In this document: piece by piece, positions 24,025-35,215 of the stretch
Layout of the letters: every line of letters begins with the position of its first letter
How positions within the stretch are numbered: the stretch's first letter is position 1
Assembly (NCBI RefSeq): GCF_033568475.1
Contig: NW_027331831.1
Span: forward strand, 2,790,001-2,854,000
DNA: 64,000 nucleotides
Direction of reading: 5' to 3'
DNA from: Henckelia pumila
Lineage: Eukaryota > Streptophyta > Magnoliopsida > Lamiales > Gesneriaceae
Translations under genes and position numbers: made by a program
Notes under the pieces: model-generated
The model's input: the letters and a program-made list of their open reading frames with translations, nothing else
What the model was told of the DNA's origin: nothing
Databases searched by the model: none

Positions 24025-25293
24025 GGCTGTAGCAGGAGGAGCTTGCAGTCGAGTCTGGGGGGTTCAGCGATTTAGGTTTTCAGCTTACTTGCTAAGCTGA
24101 GCAGGCTGTATTGTATTGTAACGTGAGGTGATTCTACGCTACACCGTACAAACTATCCCTCTTTTCTTTTATTCTTTTATTAATATGTTTGTGTGAACAT
24201 CTCGCTAAATTACAAAAAAAATTACAAGCTTGGTTTACATGATTTTTTTTTCTAGTAATATGTTCACACAAACATCTTAACAAAAATTAAAAAAAAAATA
24301 TGTTTCATCCGATATACCATAGTATCACCCTGTAATGTGTTGTGAGACGTTTATTCTCACTTTTCGGGTGAGCATACGCATATTATTTGGCCACGTGGCA
24401 TGCAATTATGATAATAATAATAATGTATTTTTGACACTCCATATTTCTTAATATTTTTTTTGTGACGTGGAAACCCGCCGCCGCTATTTTTTGATGTGCT
24501 TTAGTTAACGCAATAGCCTGCAAATTACGCTAGTGTGATTTAGTTAGATAAATCATACTGGGCAAATCCTGTGTGACAGGCTAATCCAAAAAAGTGTTGG
24601 TAGGAATAATCGAACTCCTTATCTATCTCTGTTCAAGAGTCCACTTACTTCACCAACTTGAGCATCCTCTTGGGGATTCCTTAATATTTTTTATATGTTG
24701 GTTATACCGCCCATAAAAATGACAAAACCTTCAAATCCTAATTACTTTCCATTTTCCAATAATAAATTATATATGCCAATTGGCTCTAAAATTTATTTTA
24801 ATAAAAAAATTTAATGTAAACATTTTTATTTATCAAACATAGCTCAGTTTTAATTTCAACTAATTGTTTTGTTTGCAAACACTAATTACGTACTTTGTTT
24901 CTAATTTATAAATTTAATTACATTTGCACCCAGTTAATAATCTCTTTTACGCTTGGACAAAAGAATTTCAAATCCATGGATTTTGATTTTATTTAATTGT
25001 TAATAATAAAAAGATCAAATTATAAATTTATAAACTACTTATTTACACATTAATTATATAAAAGTATAATGCATTTCAAATTACTCTATTGGATGGACTT
25101 GAAATCTATTCTAACTAACATGAAATATCATATAAACATGAAAAAAATAGATTTAAAATTTATGTTACTGCTTTTGTATACAACAAAAATACATTTAAAT
25201 TATTTAAAATCCATTAAAATAATCCTGGATTCTGCTAGCCTTTGCAAATTACAAATTATTATACTGTAAATGAAAGCCCTCGAAAATTGAAAC
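24025..25293. other. Intergenic: REVEILLE promoter side and PAM68 3' flank
   Basis: AT-rich. Around 24186-24285 the motif tgtttgtgtgaaca recurs inverted (tgttcacacaaaca), which would form a hairpin. A SINE-like relic is listed at 24468-24685. The last 250 bp before 25294 is likely PAM68 3' UTR. Confidence 0.5.
24468..24685 (-). mobile_element. tRNA-derived SINE-like relic (second family)
   Basis: Read on the minus strand it begins with a box-A-like segment caagttggtgaagtaag and a box-B-like gttcgattattcc. A body of cctgtcacacaggatttgcc and caaattacgctagtgtgattt type follows. The same body and head recur at 46060-46262, also on the minus strand. Ends are not sharply defined. Confidence 0.55.
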
Positions 25294-25875
25294 TCATCTT
25301 TGGCCACTTTCATCTTCTTCCTTCCACATTTCAGTCCAATTTTTCTCAAACTGTTCAAGCCCCAAGATCGAGCCTTCTTCATCTGGATCCAGACTCGTTG
25401 AAAGACTGCCAAAAGCTATCCCAACTGCCGAAGCTCCAAAGGTAATCAGAGTCGTCAAATACGGCAGCCAAATCGGTACATCCCACAATTTTTGTTGTTT
25501 TATTATGCTGAAAGCTTGCAGCAAAGAGAAACCCGTTAACAGTGGCACGCCGACGTACGTCAAGATTCTTGAAATCATTCTCTTCCACACTATTTCAGGT
25601 ATTTTTTCATCAACTTCTTCATAATATCTGCTGCTTTCATCGTTTCTATTTGTGTTACCTTTTCTTGAGGGGCTCTCTTTTTTCTTGGGCTGTCTTGTGT
25701 CTGGGGCTGACTGCCCGGTGAATCCCTTTGCTCCGCCGTGCACCCTCCATGTTCTTGGTTGTGGGAATGGCAACCCACGGCGGTTGTGATGGAGATTTGG
25801 GTTGCTTTGCGTCCATGGAAATGGTTTTGTTGTGTGGGAGAGTGTGATTTGTTGGAGAATGGTGAGAGTTTTCAT
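25294..25875 (-). CDS. PAM68: PAM68-family chloroplast assembly factor
   Basis: Intronless 193-residue ORF, ATG at 25875. The first about 50 residues are Ser/Thr/basic-rich with few acids and fit a plastid transit peptide. A Lys-rich linker (QPKKKESPSRKG) follows, then the PAM68 domain. It starts VDEKIPEIVWKRMISRILTY and has two membrane segments, VGVPLLTGFSLLQAFSII and LPYLTTLITFGASAVGIAFG. It ends with the conserved LDPDEEGSILGLEQFEKNWTEMW tail. Arabidopsis PAM68 acts in photosystem II assembly in the thylakoid, and its relative PAM68L in NDH assembly. The DVPIWLPYLTTL and EMWKEED spelling looks closer to PAM68L, so the exact orthology is open. Confidence 0.9.
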   Translation of the reverse strand: MKTLTILQQITLSHTTKPFPWTQSNPNLHHNRRGLPFPQPRTWRVHGGAKGFTGQSAPDTRQPKKKESPSRKGNTNRNDESSRYYEEVDEKIPEIVWKRMISRILTYVGVPLLTGFSLLQAFSIIKQQKLWDVPIWLPYLTTLITFGASAVGIAFGSLSTSLDPDEEGSILGLEQFEKNWTEMWKEEDESGQR

Positions 25876-26582
25876 AGCTTTTTCTCCAGCTTGTTATATG
25901 TTAAATGTTTTTGAGAGAAATGTATCTGTGTACAAGTTGTCATTATTGATACCTTCATATCTTATCCAGGTAGATGAATGGTTCTGTTTTATGCTGAAAA
26001 AACTTCTCATTTATGAGTTGATTGGAATTTTGCTAAAGGTATTTTTTGCCCCCACAATTCTTGTCTTTATATAATAAAAGAAGATAACATACATTTGCCT
26101 ACCGTGTCAAACCAGACATCTTCAACTTTTGGGAAACCAAATTCTATGCCACTGGGTGCTGTTTACGTCTATCTACTTTTGCAAAGATTGAATCTTGAAG
26201 ACATTGCGATCTGAGGGATCATCTAGCCGCACAAACTATGCAATCTCTCACCTTCAAATGAAAATATTTCGAATTTCGTGTGTATTTTACCAGTTTTTTG
26301 AATTTCTAGTTTAGTGAAAGTTTTTTATGCATCTATCTGTGTCAAAGTGCTGTATATCTTACCTGTTAGTCTAGCATAACGGTGATTCGTTTTGTCTACA
26401 AAGTCAAAACTCAGCAGGTAGTGTTGACACAGATTTGTGGCTACAGAATGTTTGCTAAGTTAAATAAACACCACAAAATTACAACCAAGATTTTCGCTTT
26501 TAAATTTTTTGCTTCAAAATATCACAGGAAATAATCCGACAATTGGCAAAGGTTGCTGTAAATAGCATAATCTGGGGAATTA
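25876..26582. other. Intergenic: PAM68 upstream and DUF21 3' flank
   Basis: No gene seen. A 90-codon plus-strand ORF starting at 25802 overlaps the PAM68 N-terminus and has no family resemblance; it is taken as a shadow. The right end is probably 3' UTR of the DUF21 gene. Confidence 0.5.
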
Positions 26583-29500
26583 TCAACCGCCGGGCTTTCT
26601 CAGCTTCTCATATGATTTCCTCGAAACCTGTTTTAAACATCAGAATGGGAAGCAATTACTCTAATGAAGTTTTACCATCCTTTGCGTATCAAGAAATAAT
26701 GTATAGTTAACATACCTAGATTTGTGGTTAGTCTGGTAAGAATACATATGTATTTTGCACTTTAAATACTTAGGAATTATGTTGGAAATCACTGAATATA
26801 CTGATGTAATTGAATTTACATTATACTTAATTTGATGTAATTTTCTTGTGATTTAGTATTAGGATAATAGACTTTCTATTGTCCATTTCTTGATTTCGTG
26901 TAAATATTGTTTATCTGACCTGATAGGTGGATGGCGATCCGCATCGAGGGCGAGCACTCCCATTTGTAGAACTTTCCACAGAGTTTCCTGATGATGGAGA
27001 AAGACTTGGTCGAGTAACAGGTGATTGAATATATGGAGAGATCGGCGAACGTGTGGTAGCCGTTTGATGATACGAGAGTGGCGAACGTGTGGTAGTCGTT
27101 TGATTATATGAAAGTGGCGTCTGATGGCTAGAAGAATAGGGAGATCCAGTTGGGCTTCGCCAATTCAGGTGAGAAGGTGATGCCACTCCCGGAGACTTGG
27201 ATCCAAATTTAACTGGAGTTAATATATTAATCTTTATCCTGTGGAACACACAAAGAGGTAACTCTTTGATTAACCAAGTTTAATGATGTTGTGTATAAAA
27301 TATTGATGTTTAAACATCAAACTGTATCATTATTAAAGTGGTGTGTATTTTAGGTAGTGAAACAAACACATGAAGAGATTAAATACTTGATTGATAAAGA
27401 ATTTATTGGTTCATTAGTAAATAGATTATTCTTTAAAAAAATGGAGAAAAAAACAAAGTAGATTTAAAAAATAAATAAAATCGAAACAGTAGAATATTTT
27501 CGGAAACAAAAAGAGCCAACGGAAATATACTAAAAGTGGTTATTCTAAAGGATTTTTCATATGTACATAGTATAGATTGATCGTGGTACATTTGATCAAA
27601 GAGGTTAAAGGTTGAGTAGAACTTACTTGTTATGAACGTCAACATATTCATCGGTTTCGTCCAATATTGGCCCCTTGAGAAGCACACAAGCACATAGAAA
27701 TTAATAGGAGCTTTAGATCTGATTGAGGCCGAAAATTAAAGCATCTACTTGGAAAATTTTAATGTGATCTTAGTTTACCTGTAGTAGTTCTTCCAGAACA
27801 TCTTCCATCGTAATGATACCAAGAACTTCTTCATATGTACTAGGGGAAGAACGTAAGCTTTCAACATTAATGATTATGTCTTCTACGTTGGAGTTGATGT
27901 TCGGTTTCAACTCTACAGATTTTGGGGGCATACTTTCTGCAACATCCTTGAGATGACTGGCATTCTTTACAACAACACCCATATGGCTCTGCCCTTTCTG
28001 AAATTGGTTCAATATGTCATACAATGGTAGACTTTCATTGAATCTGTCATACTCCAAAAACCAGAGGAGTCAGTTGCATTTTGATATAATATGGTGAAAA
28101 TCTTTAAGTCGGTTTAGTATGTAAAAGATTAATGGAGGGAATAAACATAAAATACTGGAATGATGTACCTAGGTATTCTCCTTATGGTAAGATTTCTGAC
28201 TGGAAAATCGTCTTCTGGGCGACATTTGATCAAATTCTTGACCTATTGTTATTTCAAGAACAATGGAAAAACCATCTTTAGGTCCTAACAAATCAAGATT
28301 TTCTTTCACTATAGTCAGGAAAAAGAATATAATGAACTTTCCCACCATTTTCAAATGAATGCTAAGAAGAGTTTGTTGATCAACTTCTAGTGAGCCTATT
28401 TGATGTTGATTACGATAAATTATAAAATTATTGTTTGGAAAAGTGTCTTTTCCAAGGTAATGAATAATGATCATGTATTTCTGGGTTCAACTTAAGACTG
28501 ATTGGTTTTGCTTACCAGCACGAGGCCAACGATGTTTGTTGGAGAACCCAAGTATATCGGTATACGACTGTGGCCTCTGCGTATGACCAGATCTATAGTA
28601 TCGCTGAGGACAGATATATTAGCGAAAATACAAGAATGTTGTAACTTTGAATGGAAAAAAGGGCAGAGAGCTTGCTGCATACTTGTTGAGTTTAGCATTA
28701 AGATCGATTGAAAAAACTTTAGACAAAGGTGTCATTGCATCTCTAGCAGTTTTCTCAGTTAAATCCAAAGCTCCAGAAATGATGGTTGTTTCATCATGGG
28801 TCAATTCTCCACCTTTTCCAGCCTGACATCACAAATTCATTACATTCTAAAAATGGCTATAGGAACTAATATTATTTGGTGAAAATTTTCTGTGGGTTTA
28901 TACATAATTTTACCATCTTGGGGAAAGATGGCCCAACATACCCGTTTTTGTCAAATATAAGGCTTGAATTGCTGAAAATATTAATATTCTTTGCTCGAAT
29001 TTGGTTCATTTTTCAAATGAAGGCTCGAATTTGAAATATTCCAACATGTTTGTCAGCTATTTGGACTCTTTCTCAAAAATAAAGATATGACATACTCGAA
29101 ATATATTTATTTAATATATAATTATATTGTATTAAAAATATTAAAGCTCACAAGTCTTCTCGCGAACTATCAAACAAAATATTAAGTTCAAGCTTGTGTG
29201 ATTGATTGTGTATATAGTGTTTGTACGGGATGTGTAGTGTAAAAACTTTGAGTTGTAATCATCGTCGTCTATAAACTTGGTAAACATAAATTCAATCGTT
29301 TCTTCAAAACATAATCTTTTGCGCACGCAATTCCTTGGTACAATAGTATGTGATCTATATATGGGAATCATGTGTTGGTTCTATTATTTCATTTTCAATT
29401 GTTTATCACATATGTCCTTGGGAGAAAGTGGTCTGAAGACGTACGTCTGTAAACATAATCATCTATAATATTAGAATCAGTGAATATATACAAACCTCAT

Positions 29501-30421
29501 TTCCATGCATGTCCACCAAGGTTTTCAACTCAGCACGCCTCAGTAAAGCAGAATGTCTCGTCCCAAGCAGCAAATCCAGAAGCTTGCTGATGGGGTACGA
29601 TAAAGGGAAAAATATTATCACCAGCAATCTCACTAGTACCGATAATCTTGCCCCAATACTCAGACCATATCGAGAGCAAACGGATTGAGGTATAATCTGC
29701 GCGAAAGAGGAAGAACAACACGTACGATCCGTGAATAAATCTGTAACATACAAATATGCAATGATGTATGAATAAATGTACCTCTCCGAATGCAAGTATG
29801 AGGGTGACTGAAATCAGTATGGCTCCCCAGGCAGGAAGAAGAGCATCAAGAAAAATTGGAAGGGCCTTCAATTATACATATCGCACGAAAAAAAAAAATA
29901 AGTACATATGTTTTAAAAAAAAACGGTTCAAAGTTTTAATGTGTAATGCAGTTACCTCCATTGCCAGGGAATTTGATATAAGTAGTGTGCAAAGTAGCAA
30001 GTGCTGATTCTTCACCATAGGATAAATCTTTTCTGCATATACACAAACGAGACAAAGATTTCAATAGAGCCATATGTAATAATAGTTAGAAAATTAACCT
30101 ACGCGCACTTTTTTTAACAACTCACATATTATATGCATGGAATTCAATCTTTGTATAAATAGTCGTGAGCCTGGTCGATCGTGTTCACTGATATAGAACG
30201 TAAATATAAAATATTTCTTGACGTATAAAAAAGAACTCACCGGCATTCTTTCTGTCCTCCGGCCGACCGGCCTTGATGAGGACTTCGAGATCAACAAGGC
30301 TGAGAGACATGAGTCCCAGAGTTAGCCCAGACATGAGGCCGGCAAAGCAAACTAGGGACACAGATATCACCAAATATACCCAAAACATGGTTTCACAACA
30401 TGGGACATCATTTGCTGCCAT
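26583..30421 (-). CDS. CNNM-type DUF21-CBS membrane protein (At1g47330-like)
   Basis: 506-residue plant DUF21/CBS protein of the CNNM/CorC family, members of which handle divalent cations such as Mg2+; the substrate here is unknown. Exons: 30241-30421, 29956-30032, 29782-29865, 29496-29696, 28683-28822, 28516-28603, 28169-28242, 27779-28043, 27627-27673, 26920-27238, 26583-26627; 1521 nt in frame. DUF21 membrane region: [20 protein letters not shown], the [16 protein letters not shown] segment, [25 protein letters not shown] and [17 protein letters not shown]. Then [23 protein letters not shown]-pair sequences [33 protein letters not shown] and [18 protein letters not shown], and [10 protein letters not shown]. 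The tail is Ser/Pro/Thr-rich. If the last intron is not removed the protein ends eleven residues earlier at TYQVR. The small final exon [14 protein letters not shown] is inferred from good splice sites. Confidence 0.92.
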
Positions 30422-30679
30422 TTTTCCAATTACTATTGGCCAATGCAAGAAGTTAGTAGTAGATATTCGAAGTGTTTGAGTTTATGAGAAATTTTAAGAT
30501 TGGTCGGATGCGCCTTTTTTTTTGGTTAGGGACAATTGACAAATGCAAGGTTTGTGTTCTAATGGAATGACTTTTATATGTAGAAGAAAAGTGGGTCCAG
30601 ATCTTATATTTCATTTTTCAAATGATGATTCAATCTATTATTATGCTTATATAATCAGCAAGCTGGGAAGATGATACAT

Positions 30680-30850
30680 GCACACATTGAGTTACACGTT
30701 TGGTCAAACATTGCACTTGAAATCACAAAATCATCTCTCGACTTTTTTTGAAAAAACTCTTTCAAAAAAAATTTAAGGATAGTTATATAATTTCAAGTAC
30801 AATGTGTAACACAACGTGTAACCCTTCGTGTACATGTAATATCGCTCATA
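30680..30850. mobile_element. MITE, GTTACACGT family, copy 1
   Basis: Inverted organisation: tgagttacacgtttggtcaa on the left, and cacaacgtgtaacccttcgt on the right. The internal arms cacttgaaatcacaaaatca and atataatttcaagtacaatg pair. Related copies lie at 40961-41052 and 48660-48832. Confidence 0.65.
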
Positions 30851-31134
30851 TAACTATACTAATCTAGCGTATAATTAGTTTTAGCCTAAGTTCTAATATC
30901 TGATATTTTACAAAATAATTACACACTAAATAACCAAATAATGTTATTTAACTAATAATAAACAATCCTCTGAAAAATCACCCCCCAAAAGTTTTAGTTT
31001 AATATCACTTCTCAATAATTTATATATAATCGATTTCACTTCAAAAAAAATATAATAAAAACTACTATTAAAAACAATCTCGCGCGATAATTTATATTTA
31101 ATTGATTTAACTTCAAAAGATATAATAAAAACTA

Positions 31135-31513
31135 GGGAAAATTATAATTTTGGTTATGTATGTTTGTCGCTTTGCAGTTTCGATCTTCTATGTATTTAAA
31201 TTTCAGTTTTAGTTCTTTATGTTTCGATTTTGGCAATTTTAGTCTTTTTTGCTCGAAAATTCTTACGTGACACTATACACGCCAACTCCACATCAGCACT
31301 GCATTGGTGTCACATCAGCACCACATCGAAAAAAACTAAAATTTTCCAAAAAAAAAAAAGATAGCGGACTAAAACTAAAATCTGAAAAGTTGAAAACATA
31401 AAAGATCGAAATCGCAAAGTGACAAACATACAAGATCACAACTTTGAGTAAGATGGTTGCAAGTACAAGATGTAAAATAAAAAAACATACAAGACCACAA
31501 AAATAATTTTCCT
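31135..31513. mobile_element. Mutator-like MITE with 9-bp target-site duplication
   Basis: 379-bp foldback. It begins gggaaaattataattttgg and ends, reverse-complemented, aggaaaattatttttgtgg. Long arms contain cgctttgcagtttcgatc paired with gatcgaaatcgcaaagtg. Direct 9-bp repeats TAAAAACTA flank it at 31126-31134 and 31514-31522. A 9-bp duplication plus long terminal inverted repeats is typical of Mutator-type elements. No transposase. Confidence 0.88.
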
Positions 31514-31928
31514 TAAAAACTACTATTAGAGGGGGAAAGGGGTAAAAAGATCGTGCGATTATACATGGATTAGTGATACTATAAAAAAATGTCAATTTGA
31601 TATATAGTGGGATTTAAGATATGCATTATTATTAAGGTGCGTGAAATAATAGAATTTAAAACATCATTTATCTATCATATACTTAAAAAGTAAAGAAATT
31701 GATGCTTGATAGTAACGAGAAAAGCCAAGAGTAGTTAAAATCTTTAGTAAATTAAAGCTGATAAAGAATTAAAGATGACATGTAAAAATCTCTAATTTAA
31801 TTCAAGTTGATGGGTTTCAATTGGATATCCACAAATATTATACCCATTAATCAATTAACCATTATACATATTATACATCACTCGTCGTACATTCCCATGA
31901 CATACAATATATATATATATATAAGTAA

Positions 31929-32091
31929 CACTCCTGTGAGACGATCTCATCCGAGAGACGGGTCAATCTTAATCATATTTATAATAATAAGTAATATTTT
32001 TGGCATAAAATGTAATACTTTTTAATGAATAACTCATATAAGAGATCCGTCTTAAAAAAAATGACCCTTGAAACCGTCTCATAGGAGTTTT

Positions 32092-32092
<1 letters not shown>
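31929..32092. mobile_element. Foldback MITE with GAGACGGT ends
   Basis: The left end cactcctgtgagacgatctc pairs with the right end gaaaccgtctcataggagtt. A related half-degraded stretch follows at about 32160-32335 (acacggtctcacgtattata). Confidence 0.7.
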
Positions 32093-32162
<70 letters not shown>

Positions 32163-33083
32163 GATTTTATATGACACGGTCTCACGTATTATATATCTGT
32201 TAAACGGATCAACTCGATATATACATGTAACGAGAATTAATATTTTATATAAAAAATAATATTTGTCTTGAATTGAATCGGAACGAAAATTATATTATTC
32301 CATGAACCTATCTCACTTCTCACGTAAGATTTTTATGCTATTCAATAGCTCGATCAAGGGAATTAATTCCCTTTTTGAAATTGAAATAACTACACGAAAT
32401 TAATAGTTCCACGTAATTTTCTGCCAACCAATTTGTCGATTCAAATAGTATGAGAAAATTACGAAAGAAATTGGGCGTCCAATGGAGCAGTTGAGTATCA
32501 ATCACCACTTTCCGTCCAAAAAAACATCTTAAATTTTCCGTAGTTTCCACATTTAATTAATTTTGAACGACGTGAAAATCATATTCAAAGAACTGAAACT
32601 TGTATCTAAACCAAAAATTCTAAATATGAATGATTCCCTCAATGTAAATGATTCTTTTACGAATGTTCAATAAACATCTATACAATCTATACATATGTAC
32701 AATATAATAATGCATTAATCTCTTAAAATAACTATCTTGGTCAAATTAATAGATGGACAAAAATGTCTCTTACTACTTATAACTACTATCTTTCAATTTT
32801 ATTTTTTAATATAAAAATAAAAAAAAATATTCATTATTTTTAGATGTAATATAACCTATTTATGCACGCGAATTTTTACGTGCGTGGATTACCAGTATAA
32901 AATATTCTTAAACCATTCATAATAGAAACTTTGGAATCAGTTAAAAAGATTAAAAATCGAACATGTCACAAATTCTACCAAATATTTAGACGTTTTTTTT
33001 AAAAAAAATAGAAATAAATTTTGTTTTTTTAGTTTTGAAAAAGGAACAAGAAATTTGTAGAAAGGAGTGCATGTTCTTGAAAT

Positions 33084-33296
33084 CATATATTTCAAATCTA
33101 TTACGTAATCAAATTATTTGATCTGTTTGGATAGACAAAAATCAATTAGATTCAAATCGGCTCCATATGAGATTATGAACTTTAAAGAGTAATATATGTT
33201 TTAAATACCCTCAAAAACATATATTTCAAATCTATTACGTAATCAAATTATTTGATCTGTTTGGATAGACAAAAATGAATTAGATTCAAATCGGCT

Positions 33297-33302
<6 letters not shown>
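33084..33302. repeat. Direct duplication, 134-bp spacing
   Basis: About 85 bp starting catatatttcaaatctatta at 33084 recurs 134 bp later with a single substitution (caaaaatcaatt versus caaaaatgaatt). The second copy runs into a (TA)n tract. Confidence 0.85.
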
Positions 33303-33340
<38 letters not shown>

Positions 33341-33716
33341 ATACACCTAAGATAGATGTAATTTGAAATGCATCATCATTTGAAATGTATCCCTCAAATC
33401 AAATCTAACGATCCAAACATTAGGTTGCATGATGAAGATTTCAAATTCATAATAACAAATTCATTTGTTTGTTTGATAAGATTTAGTTGACAAATGATTT
33501 TACATTTTTTTTTTAATACAAGTACGTTGAATATCAAATTACATCAAATGGTGACATTAAAAAAGAAAATTGCCCGCACAATCGACGAATCTTGAAAGAC
33601 GTGCTTGTAATATAAAGTTATTTCAAATTTTCTTCTCGAACACAAATCTATACATCCAAACGCAAGAAAAATACGTGTCAAAAGGCGTGTCTGGTATCCT
33701 TTAAATAAGAAAAGAC

Positions 33717-33983
33717 GCTCACAGGGGCATAGGCGAGTTGGTAAGGCCTGAGGTGATGTGGGAAGAAATTTTCCAGTGTTGCGGGTTCGATCCTCGTGTG
33801 GAGCATATTCCCTGCTGAAATATTATGGGGGGTATGCTCTGGGGATTAGGTCATGTGCCCCTTCCCTCAGGTCCCTGCCGCTCGTGCACATCCCTCGATT
33901 TACCCTCCGCATGAGCCAATGAGCCTCTGACTCATGTGGAATGGGGTCCCCTTCGGGGTCAACTTTTTTTTTTTTTTTTTTTT
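33717..33983 (+). mobile_element. Complete tRNA-derived SINE with poly(T) tail
   Basis: 267-bp element with a tRNA-like head. Box A lies within aggcgagttggtaagg (about 33731-33746), and box B is gggttcgatcc (about 33783-33793). An unrelated body follows, ending cttcggggtcaac and a T-run of about 20. The target-site duplication AAGAAAAGAC is perfect at 33707-33716 and 33984-33993. Truncated relatives lie at 6129-6175 and 6524-6718. Poly(T)-tailed SINEs are known in asterids such as Solanaceae. Confidence 0.93.
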
Positions 33984-34321
33984 AAGAAAAGACAAAAACA
34001 TTTCAGGTCATGTTGGAAATATTGAACAAATTAAACGGCGATGTGCTATTTGATGATGACTAGAAAAAGTCATCATGCCACATTTCTAGTGCTAATTGGT
34101 TACCAAAAAAATAAATATTATTATTACTAAAGGATAGCCTCCATTAGCATTAATCCAAACACAAGTCGATTATTAAAAATAATTAATTTTTAAAACAGAA
34201 TTGTATTACATCATAAAATTAGGTATACGTACAAACACGAAAGCATGAGATTTTGTGGTCCTTGCTCTATGCTTTATATAGAAGTGCCGCATTTTCTACA
34301 TATGAAAACTTACTAAAGTGG

Positions 34322-34640
34322 GGAATTTAAGGTTTTGATACAGAAGCCGGATGCTTAAAAAAGTGCTTAAAATAAGTTCAATTTTTTTAAGTGTTTTTTA
34401 TTTAAAAAAACAGAAGTTATTTTGGTGTTTGGATAAATGTTGAAAAATGTACTTTTATTTAAAAATTTAAATATAGTTAGAAGCAAAAGCCCAAAAAACT
34501 AAAAATTCTAACTTTTAAAAAACATTTTTTAATTTTTTTTTAAATGATTTTTCTAATCAAACGCAGCACTTTTAAGAAAAGTGCTTTTATTTTTTAAAAA
34601 AATTGCTTTTGACATCCAGTTTCTCTAACCAAACGGACTC
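34322..34640. mobile_element. hAT-like MITE candidate
   Basis: Left part tacagaagccggatgcttaa; right part, reverse-complemented, agagtccgtttggttagaga then aactggatgtcaaaagc. The arms are imperfect, and the interior is rich in A/T runs and aagtgctt motifs. No clear target-site duplication. Confidence 0.45.
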
Positions 34641-34657
34641 TTAATTTCCCACGTACG

Positions 34658-34720
<63 letters not shown>

Positions 34721-35215
34721 GCAAATAACACATAAATAGTATATTTTGAAATAAAATAATCGAAAACTGTATCAAAAATATGGAAGTAATATAACTTATT
34801 TACCATGTGAAGATAAAAATTATTGAGCTCGCTTGCTCAGTTTGGATTTATGAATACACCCGATCACATCTGATCATAAAACGTTCAAAATTATGTGCAA
34901 GGGAAAACCATGATGAATGGAGTCGAAATTCAAATTCAAATTCAAATTCAAATATCATATTTTATGCAAATAAAGTACACATTTCTCCCAAATATACATT
35001 TTAAAATTATTCAGTACACATTGTTACAATATGGAAAGAAGATGCAGTACAATAGTCCGACAAGAGATCTGGAATGTCAAAATTTCTTGCAACGAGGACT
35101 AGAATAGCGGGAAATGAAAGATTTTCTACATAGCTTTCTACTGTTTTTATCGACTACGTACGTACATGGGACAACATAACAAAAAATACAGATATCAGCA
35201 GCATCTAACTTGAAC

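Larger units (their letters stand above)
30422..35215. other. Transposon- and microsatellite-rich intergenic region
   Basis: 4.8 kb with no gene. It contains MITEs (30680-30850, 31135-31513, 31929-32092, perhaps 34322-34640), a complete SINE, a 134-bp-spaced duplication and three long (TA)n tracts (32096-32159, 33298-33336, 34662-34718). Peptides of alternating Ile-Tyr predicted over these tracts are artefacts. Confidence 0.7.

Noticed and set aside
28169-28474. Separate 101-codon minus-strand ORF
   Set aside because: Its right part is another frame of the DUF21 exon at 28169-28242 (true frame [20 protein letters not shown]); the rest is intron.
32096-32159. Peptide with alternating Ile-Tyr predicted over the region
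   Set aside because: It is a translation of a (TA)n microsatellite; the same happens at 34662-34718.
33717-33800. tRNA gene
   Set aside because: Box A and box B are present but the cloverleaf and acceptor stem are not. The unit continues into a SINE body with target-site repeats.
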